Assembly (NCBI GenBank): GCA_964419055.1
Contig: CAYQNU010000001.1
Span: 310,001 to 374,000, forward strand
DNA from: CAYQNU01 sp964419055
GTDB taxonomy: Bacteria; Bacteroidota; Bacteroidia; Flavobacteriales_D; Parvicellaceae
Direction: 5' to 3'
DNA: 64,000 nt
Shown here one piece after another: positions 17,990 to 26,332 of this stretch. The notes below the pieces were generated by a model. That model had not been told where the DNA came from. It made no database searches and saw only the letters and a list, made by a program, of their open reading frames with translations. The translations under genes and the position numbers were made by a program. Each line of letters starts with the position of its first letter. Within the stretch, counting starts at the first letter, position 1.

Positions 17990-18685
17990 CTACTTCTTTC
18001 TCACGGTACGTTGCTCAATTCGTTTTTCGTAGTCTTTTCCTTGAAAAATGCGCTGAACAAAAATGCCAGGTGTATGAATAATGTTGGGGTCTAATTGACC
18101 AGCAGGAACCAGTTCTTCGACCTCCGCAATGGTAATTTTACCCGCCATAGCCATCATGGGATTAAAGTTTCGAGCGGTTCCTTTAAAAATTAAGTTTCCT
18201 TCAGTATCGCCTTTCCAAGCTTTTACTATAGCAAAATCTGCTGTAAGAGCCGATTCTAAAATATGTGGCTTTCCATTAAAAATGCGTACTTCTTTACCTT
18301 CTGCTACTTCTGTTCCATAACCAGCAGGCGTAAAAAATGCAGGTATACCAGCACCTCCTGCTCGGCATCTTTCGGCCAAACTGCCTTGTGGAATCAAATC
18401 AACTTCGAGTTCCCCACTCAACATTTGTCGTTCAAACTCATCATTTTCTCCAACATAAGATGAAATCATTTTTTTGATTTGCTTGCCTTGTAATAACAAC
18501 CCTAAACCAAAATTATCAACTCCTGCGTTGTTGGATATACAGGTTAGCCCTTTTACTCCCATTTTTACCATGTGAGCAATACTATTTTCGGGTATTCCAC
18601 ACAATCCAAACCCTCCAATCATGAGGGTCATTCCGTCTTGTATTCCGTTACAAGCTTCTTCTACGTTGGCAACTACTTTGTTCAT
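17990..18685 (-). CDS. scoA: 3-oxoacid CoA-transferase subunit A
   Basis: The 231-residue alpha subunit has the family start GIQDGMTLMIGGFGLCGIPEN (G-G-F-G-x-x-G-x-P). It also has GAGIPAFFTPAGYGTEVAEGKE, and the late segment AGKITIAEVEELVPAGQLDPNIIHTPGIFVQRI. It pairs with subunit B just downstream, in the order A then B usual for bacterial SCOT. It is used in ketone-body or branched-chain catabolism. Confidence 0.94.
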   Translation of the reverse strand: MNKVVANVEEACNGIQDGMTLMIGGFGLCGIPENSIAHMVKMGVKGLTCISNNAGVDNFGLGLLLQGKQIKKMISSYVGENDEFERQMLSGELEVDLIPQGSLAERCRAGGAGIPAFFTPAGYGTEVAEGKEVRIFNGKPHILESALTADFAIVKAWKGDTEGNLIFKGTARNFNPMMAMAGKITIAEVEELVPAGQLDPNIIHTPGIFVQRIFQGKDYEKRIEQRTVRKK

Positions 18686-18754
18686 ATTTTATTATAAAAG
18701 TACAAGGTACAAAGTACGAAGTACACGGTTAATTAATTTTATTTAAAACCCATT

Positions 18755-21259
18755 CTACCATTCCCCATCTTGGTTTTTCCAATTTAAGCCATCGCCTTGT
18801 TTATCATCAAAGTCAATATTACCAGGTGTGCTGTATTGAAATAATTTACAATTGAGTGGATCATCAATAATACCAGGTGGACGAGGAAAATCTCCTTTTG
18901 AAATTTTCAACGTACTATCCGCATACACCCGTTTCATAAAATAGGCATAAATAGGCAAGGCCATGTTGGTTCCCATTCCTAATTGAAGACTTCTAAACCG
19001 AATAGAACGATCTTCTCCTCCTACCCAAACTCCAGCCACCAAATCAGGTGTCATTCCCATGAACCAACCATCTGATTGATTCTGTGTAGTTCCTGTTTTT
19101 CCTGCAATGGGTGTTTTTATACCAGCATAGGGTCGTGCTTCAGATTCTTTTCCTCGTATTCTCAAAGCTGTACCCGCTACTAGATTTAATTTAGGATGTT
19201 TGATTCCTGAAGTTACTGCTTTCAACATACTCAGCATCGTGTAAGCCGTTATCGGACTCCAAACAGGTGTAATTTTTTGTTGTGGTTCATAAATAATGTT
19301 GCCATTTTTATCTTCAATACGAGTAATGTAAATGGGTTCTACATAAACACCATTGTTTACAAAGGCACACATTCCGCCAACCATTTCATATACCGACAAA
19401 TCAAAAACTCCTAATGCCATTGATGGAACGGGGTCAAAACGTGAGGTATCGATTCCCAATTCGGCACATCTATTAAATGTATTATTTGGCATTCCATCTT
19501 TTGAAATGACATACGCTGTAATGTTATTCATAGATGCAGCCAAAGCAAATGGAATGGGCATTAAAGCACCTGTTGGGGCAGTCCCTGCATTACTCGGACA
19601 CCACATTTTATTGCGGTATTTGTTGTAAGGAACTTCTACGCAGTGTTGTATGTCAGGAATTTGATCACAAACGGTAATAGCTCCGGTTTCTAATGCTGTG
19701 GCGTATACGAATGGCTTAAATGTAGAGCCAACTTGGCGCTTTCCGTTTTTTACCATATCGTATTTAAAGTGTTTGAAATTGGCTCCTCCAACCCAAGCTT
19801 TTACATACCCTGTATGTGGATCCATTGCCACCATCGAAGCCCTTAATAAACTCTTATAATAACGGATAGAATCCATAGGTGAAAACATCGTATCTTTTTC
19901 AAAATTGGGCGATTGCCAATCCATTACTTTCATTGGTTTTTTAGTCAAGAAGATTTTATTAATTTCTTCTTTGGTATGAACGGGCCATTCGTGTTTACAA
20001 TGACTGCATGTATGCATTGTTTTTGTTGTTGTAATGTACGTTTGATTACGCTCACAATTCATGCACACCGTTCCCATCAATTGTTTGTAGAGTTGTGATT
20101 GTTTTTTAGCATTCTCCATTATAGAGTCAATCTTCTCTATTGATAAATCATTTGAGAAAGGAGGATTATCCCATTTGGCATTGTTTTCAAAAAAGGAAGC
20201 TTGAAGGTCGTGTTTTAAATGTTCTTGCACGGCCCACTCGGCATATTCTTGCATTTTTGAGTCAATGGTAGTATAGATTTTTAGTCCATCGGCATAAATA
20301 TCATAAGGTGAACCGTCTTTTTTGGCTATGACGTACTCACCTAGGGCATTCTTTTGGGCTAATATTTTGGAAACATCCGCACGAAGTGATTCTCTAAAAT
20401 AAGGAGCTAAACCGGTTTGATGATCTACTTTCGTATATTCAATTCCCAAAGGTAATTGGCGCACCGAATCATATTGCGCTTCTGTGATGTACTTGGCTTT
20501 AACCATTTGTTTGAGCACTACTTCCCTTCTCACCATAACTGTATCGGGACGTTTGATGGGATTGAATAACGAAGGATTTTTGGCCATTCCCACCAACATA
20601 GCAGCTTCGTGAAGGTGTAATTCTTTTGGCTTTTTATTAAAATATACTAACGCAGCAGAATTAATCCCCACAGCATTATTCAAGAAATCAAATCGATTGA
20701 AATACATCGCGATGATTTCTTCTTTGGTATAGTTTTTTTCTAATCGTGTAGCAATAACCCATTCTTGTAATTTGCGCTCTACCAATTCTATTTTGGTCAT
20801 TTTTTTACGTGGAAACAGTAATTTGGCCAACTGCTGAGAGATCGTGCTTCCTCCTCCTTGACTCTTGTCTTTGTTAACCAACCCTTTTACTACTCGTCCC
20901 AAGGCTTTAATATCTACGCCTGAATGCTCGTAGAACCGTTCGTCCTCTGTAGCAACCAATGCTTGTACTAAATAAGGAGATAGTTCGTGGTATTTTGCTG
21001 TAGTACGATTTTCTTTGAAATATTTACCCATCTCTATTCCGTCTGCAGTATACACTCTAGAAGCAATATTACTTTGTGGATTTTCGAGATCTTCAAAACT
21101 GGGCATTTTAGATTCATCCGAAGCCCACCATAATGCACCTCTAACCACCAAATAAGGAGATAAAATAGCCAACCAAAGTAACACAACAATAGTCCACTTA
21201 ACCCATCTTTTGAGTTGTTTTTTTGGTGCTTTTACTTTTTTATTGTTTGTTTCTTCCAC
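18755..21259 (-). CDS. Penicillin-binding protein 1A with an inserted zinc-ribbon-like motif
   Basis: The 834-residue bifunctional peptidoglycan polymerase has a cytoplasmic tail and one membrane helix (about 23-45). The GT51 glycosyltransferase domain carries E105 in ATEDERFYEHSG and GGGSTISQQ (136-143). The transpeptidase domain carries S512-x-x-K515 (GSTFKP), S576-M-N578 and K721-T-G-T. Between the two domains a Cys4 motif, C399-x2-C402 and C418-x2-C421, resembles a zinc ribbon. The protein acts in the periplasm on lipid II and nascent glycan. It is followed by no clear terminator. A -7 box lies about 35 bp upstream. Confidence 0.93.
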   Translation of the reverse strand: MEETNNKKVKAPKKQLKRWVKWTIVVLLWLAILSPYLVVRGALWWASDESKMPSFEDLENPQSNIASRVYTADGIEMGKYFKENRTTAKYHELSPYLVQALVATEDERFYEHSGVDIKALGRVVKGLVNKDKSQGGGSTISQQLAKLLFPRKKMTKIELVERKLQEWVIATRLEKNYTKEEIIAMYFNRFDFLNNAVGINSAALVYFNKKPKELHLHEAAMLVGMAKNPSLFNPIKRPDTVMVRREVVLKQMVKAKYITEAQYDSVRQLPLGIEYTKVDHQTGLAPYFRESLRADVSKILAQKNALGEYVIAKKDGSPYDIYADGLKIYTTIDSKMQEYAEWAVQEHLKHDLQASFFENNAKWDNPPFSNDLSIEKIDSIMENAKKQSQLYKQLMGTVCMNCERNQTYITTTKTMHTCSHCKHEWPVHTKEEINKIFLTKKPMKVMDWQSPNFEKDTMFSPMDSIRYYKSLLRASMVAMDPHTGYVKAWVGGANFKHFKYDMVKNGKRQVGSTFKPFVYATALETGAITVCDQIPDIQHCVEVPYNKYRNKMWCPSNAGTAPTGALMPIPFALAASMNNITAYVISKDGMPNNTFNRCAELGIDTSRFDPVPSMALGVFDLSVYEMVGGMCAFVNNGVYVEPIYITRIEDKNGNIIYEPQQKITPVWSPITAYTMLSMLKAVTSGIKHPKLNLVAGTALRIRGKESEARPYAGIKTPIAGKTGTTQNQSDGWFMGMTPDLVAGVWVGGEDRSIRFRSLQLGMGTNMALPIYAYFMKRVYADSTLKISKGDFPRPPGIIDDPLNCKLFQYSTPGNIDFDDKQGDGLNWKNQDGEW

Positions 21260-21293
21260 TTTTTATGATGCAATTTATTGGTACATTGGGTGC

Positions 21294-21301
21294 CAAATTT
21301 A
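21294..21301 (-). promoter_or_regulatory. Candidate -7 box for the PBP1A gene
   Basis: It reads TAAATTTG on the minus strand (TAnnTTTG), 35 bp before the start. The -33 box is not convincing. Confidence 0.35.
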
Positions 21302-21370
21302 GCAATTTTCTTTATGCTAACTTCTCCTTGTTAAATTAAGTGTTAACAACGCTTTTTTAAATGGGTAAAA

Positions 21371-22132
21371 TTATCTTACAATAAACCAATTATTCAACAG
21401 ATTTTCTCTGTTGTATTTCATCTCTTCTTGTGTTTCATAATCGATAAATGATTTTCCTGAAAATTTAGCAATGGCGTGACCTGCTGCCGTGTCCCATTCC
21501 ATTGTAGGAGCAAAACGAGGATAAACATCTGCGGCACCTTCTGCTACTAAACAAATTTTTAGAGAACTTCCCATCGAAATGATATCAATGGAACCATTTT
21601 CATTGCGAAGTGTGTCAAAATACGCCTCTGTCTCGGGACTATTATGTGACCGACTTCCGATAGCTACAAAATGCGTTCGACCATTTGGAGCGGGCAATTG
21701 AACCGTTTCATCGTCTTCTTTTTTGAAAGATCCTAAACCTTGAGCACCATAATACAAAACCCCTGTAACTGGAACATAAATAACACCTAAAATTGGAGTT
21801 CCATTATGAATTAAGGCAATATTTACCGTAAATTCGCCATTGCGTTTGATGAATTCTTTGGTTCCATCTAACGGGTCAACAATCCACAGATATTCCCAAT
21901 TTTTTCGTTCTTCAAAAGATATATCTCTGCCCTCTTCGCTCAGAATAGGAATATTCAACGAAGCTAATTCGGACATAATTACGGCATGTGCTTTGCGATC
22001 GGCTAAGGTAAGCGGAGAAGAATCGCCTTTTATCTCTACTTCCATATCATTACTATGGTAAACGGTCAGAATTTCTTCGCCTGCTTTATATGCAGCTAAA
22101 ATGGCTTTATCGAGTAAGGGTTTTAAGTTCAT
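21371..22132 (-). CDS. cysQ: 3'(2'),5'-bisphosphate nucleotidase CysQ
   Basis: The 253-residue inositol-monophosphatase-fold enzyme removes the 3' phosphate from PAP(S), a by-product of sulfate assimilation and carrier-protein activation. The metal-binding motif DPLDGTKEF (D-P-x-D-G-T) and the second motif EWDTAAGHAI (W-D-x-A-A) are intact, as are the upstream Glu region (ILSEEGRDIS) and SPLTLADRKA. The SDR gene is 21 bp upstream on the same strand, so the two are probably co-transcribed. Confidence 0.93.
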   Translation of the reverse strand: MNLKPLLDKAILAAYKAGEEILTVYHSNDMEVEIKGDSSPLTLADRKAHAVIMSELASLNIPILSEEGRDISFEERKNWEYLWIVDPLDGTKEFIKRNGEFTVNIALIHNGTPILGVIYVPVTGVLYYGAQGLGSFKKEDDETVQLPAPNGRTHFVAIGSRSHNSPETEAYFDTLRNENGSIDIISMGSSLKICLVAEGAADVYPRFAPTMEWDTAAGHAIAKFSGKSFIDYETQEEMKYNRENLLNNWFIVR

Positions 22133-22153
22133 TTTGGATCTATTTTATACTTC

Positions 22154-22942
22154 TTAAGTAGCGCTTTGTTTTTTGATGATTTTATGAAATAAATTAGGGA
22201 AAAAACGTTGAATTTTTAACGCCATTAATTCTTTTCCTCCAATGAAAATATCCCGTTTATTTTTTACTATTCCTGTTAATAGTCGAGAAGCACATTCGTC
22301 TGACGAAATTCCCTTTTGTTGATTATTATCCATTTGGTTGTGTGAAGTACCATCAGCGTGCAGTGCATGTTTGGAAATATCAGTGGCAATAAAACCTGGA
22401 AAAACAAGGTGAATGTGAATGTTATTTTTCTCTTCTTCTAAGCGCATTGATTCATAAAAACCAACCAAAGCAAATTTGGAAGCGGCATACGCTGAGCGTA
22501 AATGAAAACCAAATTTACCTGAAAGACTGCTGATCACCACTATTCTTCCCGATTGTTGCAGTTGCATGATAGGGGCTACTTTTTTTGACAAAGCAATATT
22601 ACCAAAATAGTTGACCTCCATAATTTTTCTGTCCACCTCTAGCTGGGTTTCTACGGCTGTGCCTCGTTGAGAAATGCCCCCATTATTGACTAAAACATCT
22701 ATTCTGCTAAAGGTGTCAACAACGGTTTTCACAGCGGCATCAAAAGTATCGATGGCTATTAAATCAAGCGGTAATACCAGTGTTTTACCTTGACATGATG
22801 TTGCCACTTTTTCCAGCTCCTCTTTTTTACGAGCCGATAAAATTACGGTAGCACCTGCTGCCGAAAAGGCGCGAGCTAAAGAAGCGCCAATGCCCGAACT
22901 GGCACCCGTAATCCAAACAATGTTGTCTTTAAATTGATTCAC
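22154..22942 (-). CDS. Short-chain dehydrogenase/reductase (SDR)
   Basis: The 262-residue classical SDR has the cofactor loop TGASSGIGASLARAF, NNGG after beta strand 4 (VNNGGIS), the catalytic Ser in VVISSLSGKFG and the active-site Y-x-x-x-K in YAASKFAL. The C-terminal region (SSDECASRLLTGIVKNKRDIFIG) resembles membrane-associated lipid or steroid SDRs such as DHRS7-like proteins. The substrate is unknown. It is divergent from the DUF4286 gene. Confidence 0.88.
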   Translation of the reverse strand: MNQFKDNIVWITGASSGIGASLARAFSAAGATVILSARKKEELEKVATSCQGKTLVLPLDLIAIDTFDAAVKTVVDTFSRIDVLVNNGGISQRGTAVETQLEVDRKIMEVNYFGNIALSKKVAPIMQLQQSGRIVVISSLSGKFGFHLRSAYAASKFALVGFYESMRLEEEKNNIHIHLVFPGFIATDISKHALHADGTSHNQMDNNQQKGISSDECASRLLTGIVKNKRDIFIGGKELMALKIQRFFPNLFHKIIKKQSAT

Positions 22943-23027
22943 ATGGCGAAGGTACGGAAAAACTTTATAGAGCTAAATATACTTCTATTATTTTGACTAA
23001 TTTTATAGCCTTAAAAGAAAATAAATT

Positions 23028-23336
23028 ATGATATTATATAATGTAACGGTGAATATTGACAACGATGTGCACGATGATTGGTTGACTTGGATGAAAGAAG
23101 TGCACATTCCTGAAGTGATGGCAACAGGTTATTTTTTAGAAAATAAAGTTTGCCGAATTATGGCCGAGAGTGAAGGTGGCACTTCGTATGCTATTCAGTA
23201 TTTGTGTGCTTCACAACAAGATTATGATGATTACCAACAACATCATGCTCCAGCACTTCAGCAAAAACATTTGCAACGTTATAATGGCAAATTTGGTGCG
23301 TTTAGAACCCTTTTGGAGGTGGTACACACAAGTTAG
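23028..23336 (+). CDS. DUF4286 family protein
   Basis: The 102-residue protein matches the DUF4286 pattern: MILYNVTVNIDNDVHDDWLTW at the start, then the WMKEVHIPEVMATGYF motif. The fold should be a small ferredoxin-like (dimeric alpha/beta barrel) domain. The function is unknown. The family is largely confined to Bacteroidota. It is a single gene, divergent from the SDR gene. Confidence 0.8.
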   Translation: MILYNVTVNIDNDVHDDWLTWMKEVHIPEVMATGYFLENKVCRIMAESEGGTSYAIQYLCASQQDYDDYQQHHAPALQQKHLQRYNGKFGAFRTLLEVVHTS

Positions 23337-23745
23337 TGACGTTTGTTTTTGTTATTTTAACAAAATATAATTTTAAATTAATTATTTTTTAATGTTAAAT
23401 TTAGAATAATATTTTAACATTTATTAACAAGAAAATAGAGTTTTCATAAAAATCCCCAATAGAAAACGGGTTTTGGATGTCTTGTTAAATGACTATTTTC
23501 AAAAAAGGTTACTAAAAAAGACCCCTGATTTTGGTCATTTTTCAACTCTTTTTTACACGTTGATGAAGCCTTTGTCTTGTAACCTTAAAGGGGTGTTTTT
23601 GGTAAAGATGCCTTGAAACAACTACTGAAATTAACCACTTCACAACTTGTTTCAACAGTTTTCGAAAACTTGTTTCCTTGCTGAAATTTTTAGAAGCCTT
23701 TCTAAAAATACTAAACGTTTTTTTAACCAAATAAACCTTTAAGCT
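23337..23745. other. Long intergenic stretch, no gene seen
   Basis: The 409 bp contain no convincing reading frame. A perfect AT-rich inverted repeat, TTTTGTTA-TTT-TAACAAAA at 23347-23365, follows the DUF4286 stop and could be a weak terminator. The remaining 350 bp lead into the secreted SPOR-like gene. They include several short T runs but no recognisable TAnnTTTG box. Confidence 0.5.
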
Positions 23746-24438
23746 ATGAAAACAATTTTACACAACTTGAGTTTATTAATCGTCTTTAGTTTACTCATCA
23801 ACACTACTTTATTAGCCTTTAATTTAGAATTTAGAGTCAAAATTTTCGAAAAAAAATCTGCCATATCTGTTATCAAACTGGACGCATTTGCTCCCATCAG
23901 AATGGATGATTTTTCGAGCGAGGTAGGAAGTTACTCGGAATTTTTATTAGCTAAAAAAGCCCAAAACGAATTAGAAGAGTTGGGTTATGCTAGCACAGAA
24001 GTGGTTACCTATTTTAATAATGTGCCTATTTCGTTAGAAGATGCCTTTGCGCTAATGGACAATAGAAATGAACAGGATCAATTTGCTTCGGCTACTCTTA
24101 TGACTGAAAAAGATATGGAACAAGCATTGGAACGTGTGCAAAATACGGACTTTTATTACACTATTTTCATCACTGTGAAAACGAACGAGGATGTGAATCG
24201 ATTTTTTGAATTGCCTTCTTTATATCAAGAGTTTGTCTCAGAGAATGGCATCAATCGGTATGCCTATGGCAAATTTACAAGCTTTCAAAATGTAACGGAT
24301 CTTTTGAAAATGGTAAAAGAAATGGGGTTTGAAGATGCAGAAGTGATTTCATTTGATTCGTTGGAACGCATACCGTTGAATGTAGCCATTGAGAAAGAGC
24401 GCTTTTTGTTGGAACAAACCTTGGCAGAAATGAAGTAA
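23746..24438 (+). CDS. Secreted protein with two degenerate SPOR-like units
   Basis: The 230-residue protein has an N-terminal hydrophobic signal (MKTILHNLSLLIVFSLLINTT). Two similar halves follow. The first runs VGSYSEFLLAKKAQNELEELGY...VVTYFNNVPISLEDAFAL; the second runs YAYGKFTSFQNVTDLLKMVKEMGF...VISFDSLERIPLNVA. This G-x-[FY]-S...A...L...GF..A.V..[FY]...I.L..A pattern is that of Bacteroidota SPOR domains, which bind denuded peptidoglycan glycans. Motifs are weak, so the call is inference. It has its own terminator just downstream. Confidence 0.5.
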   Translation: MKTILHNLSLLIVFSLLINTTLLAFNLEFRVKIFEKKSAISVIKLDAFAPIRMDDFSSEVGSYSEFLLAKKAQNELEELGYASTEVVTYFNNVPISLEDAFALMDNRNEQDQFASATLMTEKDMEQALERVQNTDFYYTIFITVKTNEDVNRFFELPSLYQEFVSENGINRYAYGKFTSFQNVTDLLKMVKEMGFEDAEVISFDSLERIPLNVAIEKERFLLEQTLAEMK

Positions 24439-24461
24439 TATTATGAAAACCACTATATCAA

Positions 24462-24500
24462 ACATCTAGCACTATAATACTTAGTGTCAGATGTTTTTTT
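24462..24500 (+). terminator. Rho-independent terminator
   Basis: ACATCT-a-GCACTA pairs with TAGTGT-c-AGATGT (one internal mismatch, one G-U pair) around a 7-nt loop, followed by seven T. It lies 24 bp after the SPOR-like gene. Confidence 0.85.
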
Positions 24501-24557
24501 ATAATGTATTCCTTGCTAGACCTTATTCCAAAAAGCTGTTTATTAACTATTCGTCCT

Positions 24558-24565
24558 TATCTTTG
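24558..24565 (+). promoter_or_regulatory. Candidate -7 box for the HPP gene
   Basis: TATCTTTG matches TAnnTTTG and lies 20 bp before the ATG at 24585. It makes the in-frame start at 24504 unlikely because that would be upstream of the transcript. Confidence 0.5.
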
Positions 24566-24584
24566 CCTTTTTAGTATTAGAAAT

Positions 24585-25187
24585 ATGATTAATAAAAAAA
24601 TTAAAAGGGGATATCGGATAAGTAAGTATATAATTTATAAAGAGACTTTAGTAGATTATAAAGAGCTTTTTTGGTCTTTTTTGGGATCTTTCATAGGTAT
24701 TGGATGTATTGCATTTACTCAAAGTTTTTTTTTAAGCGACCTAGAAAACATTTTTTTGATCGGATCATTTGGTGCCACGAGCGTACTTATTTACGGAGCG
24801 ATAAATAGTCCGTTAGCACAGCCAAGAAACTTAATTGGAGGGCATTTGTTAAGTGCTATTGTAGGCGTAAGTATACATTTACTTATTCCTGACCCCATTT
24901 GGATAGCAGCTCCATTAGCCGTATCACTTTCAATTGTTATAATGCAATTTTCAAAAACTCTACATCCTCCTGGTGGAGCAACCGCATTAATTGCCGTTAT
25001 TGGAACAGAAAAAATAACTTCTTTGGGTTATTTATATGTCTTGTTTCCTGTATTTTCAGGAGTAATGATATTATTGCTTATTGCGTTAGTTTTCAATAAT
25101 TTAACATCTGAAAGAAGTTATCCTTCAAATAAAAATCATTTGCGAATTATTAGACAACTACTAACTAAATCTCGAAAAAAACAATAG
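24585..25187 (+). CDS. HPP family membrane protein
   Basis: The protein has about 200 residues with four or five membrane helices. The family motif is clear: KTLHPPGGATALIAVIG (H-P-P-G-G-A-T-A). The earlier FGATSVLIYGAINSPLAQPRNLIGGH is also typical. HPP proteins are integral membrane proteins; some plant and cyanobacterial members move nitrite, but the substrate of bacterial ones is generally unknown. The start at 24585 (MINKKIKRG) is preferred over 24504 because of the upstream -7 box. The histidine kinase gene begins 34 bp downstream, so a nitrogen-related link is possible but unproven. Confidence 0.85.
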   Translation: MINKKIKRGYRISKYIIYKETLVDYKELFWSFLGSFIGIGCIAFTQSFFLSDLENIFLIGSFGATSVLIYGAINSPLAQPRNLIGGHLLSAIVGVSIHLLIPDPIWIAAPLAVSLSIVIMQFSKTLHPPGGATALIAVIGTEKITSLGYLYVLFPVFSGVMILLLIALVFNNLTSERSYPSNKNHLRIIRQLLTKSRKKQ

Positions 25188-25191
25188 TACT

Positions 25192-25199
25192 TAGCTTTG
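25192..25199 (+). promoter_or_regulatory. Candidate -7 box for the two-component genes
   Basis: TAGCTTTG fits TAnnTTTG and lies 22 bp before the histidine kinase ATG. No clear -33 box. Confidence 0.35.
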
Positions 25200-25221
25200 T
25201 TAAACGTAATAATTAATCATT

Positions 25222-26307
25222 ATGAATAAGCCTCCTGAAATTGAGTTACTTTCGCACAAGTTAAAAGAAAGAATAAAAGAGTTAAGCTGTTTGTATTCCA
25301 TTTCAAAAATAGCTCAAGAGACCGATATAAGTATTACTCTAATTATAAATAAAATAATTAACGCAATACCGGAGGGATGGGAATATCCTGAAGAACTGAA
25401 CGTTTGTTTGGAGGTTGATAACATCTTGTATGGATCAAAAATAATTGATACAAATATCCTCTCAACTCAAATTATAATTCAAAATGTAAATAGAGGTAAT
25501 CTAAGTGTGGGTTATCGTACGCAAAGAGATTTCTTGGCTGAGGAGCAATTATTGCTCAATCAAATAGGTGTGGAGCTTTCACTAATTATAGACCGAAATG
25601 AGCAAATGGAAATAAAAAAGTTGTACCAACAAAAAATGCTTCAAGAAGACAAAATAAATGTGTTAGGGGAGTTGACAGCGGGTATTGCACATGAATTAAA
25701 CACACCACTTGGTAATATATTAGGATACGCTGAGTTATTGAATAAATCAGAAAAAGATATCCATAGAAAATCCGATTTGAATCGCATCATATCATCTGCT
25801 CTGAGATCTCGAGAAATAGTAAAAAAATTGATGTATTTTTCTTGTGAAATGCCCACACAATATAGTTTACACGATATTAATTCAATAATTTCAGAATCTA
25901 TTGATTTATTGAAGTTGCAACTTTCAGAAAACAATGTTATCCTTAAACTAGATTTTGACAGTCATATTCCTTCGGTTAAATTAGATTCCATTCAAATGAC
26001 ACAAGTATTGTTCAATCTTGTGTTGAATAGTATTGGCGCAATGCCAAAAGGAGGTGAAATTACCATAAAAACTTGGTGTAATGAAAGTGCGATATTCTTT
26101 TCGTTAAATGACACGGGCACGGGAATTTCTAATGAAACGATTTCTAAAATATTTCAACCTTTTTATACAACAAAACATAACGGAACTGGTTTAGGTTTGT
26201 CAGTAGTTCACGGCATTATTCAAAGTCACAGAGGGACAATTGAAGTATCATCGAAAGTAAATCAAGGCACTAGGTTTCAAATTTCATTACCCATTTTAGC
26301 AACATAA
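25222..26307 (+). CDS. Sensor histidine kinase with N-terminal GAF-like domain
   Basis: The 361-residue kinase has no membrane helices, so it is probably cytosolic. Residues about 1-125 look like a GAF-type sensory domain (YSISKIAQETD...IINAIPEGWEYPEE...LLNQIGVELSLIIDRNE). The H-box has His157 in ELTAGIAHELNTPLGNIL, of the NtrB-like class. The ATP-binding lobe has the N-box (LFNLVLNSIGAMPKGG), G1 (NDTGTGIS) and G2 (GTGLGLSVVHGI). It precedes a sigma-54 response regulator by 25 bp and is its obvious partner. The signal sensed is unknown. Confidence 0.9.
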   Translation: MNKPPEIELLSHKLKERIKELSCLYSISKIAQETDISITLIINKIINAIPEGWEYPEELNVCLEVDNILYGSKIIDTNILSTQIIIQNVNRGNLSVGYRTQRDFLAEEQLLLNQIGVELSLIIDRNEQMEIKKLYQQKMLQEDKINVLGELTAGIAHELNTPLGNILGYAELLNKSEKDIHRKSDLNRIISSALRSREIVKKLMYFSCEMPTQYSLHDINSIISESIDLLKLQLSENNVILKLDFDSHIPSVKLDSIQMTQVLFNLVLNSIGAMPKGGEITIKTWCNESAIFFSLNDTGTGISNETISKIFQPFYTTKHNGTGLGLSVVHGIIQSHRGTIEVSSKVNQGTRFQISLPILAT

Positions 26308-26332
26308 TTCTTAAATCTAACTCACGTTAAAT

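Noticed and set aside
23178..23191. TGGCACTTCGTATGC, a good -24/-12 spacing match
   Set aside because: It lies inside the DUF4286 coding region with no activator site or gene suitably placed; chance match.
23542..23730. 62-codon minus-strand frame in the long intergenic stretch
   Set aside because: It starts at TTG, is Lys/Ser-rich without a family pattern, and has no promoter or partner.
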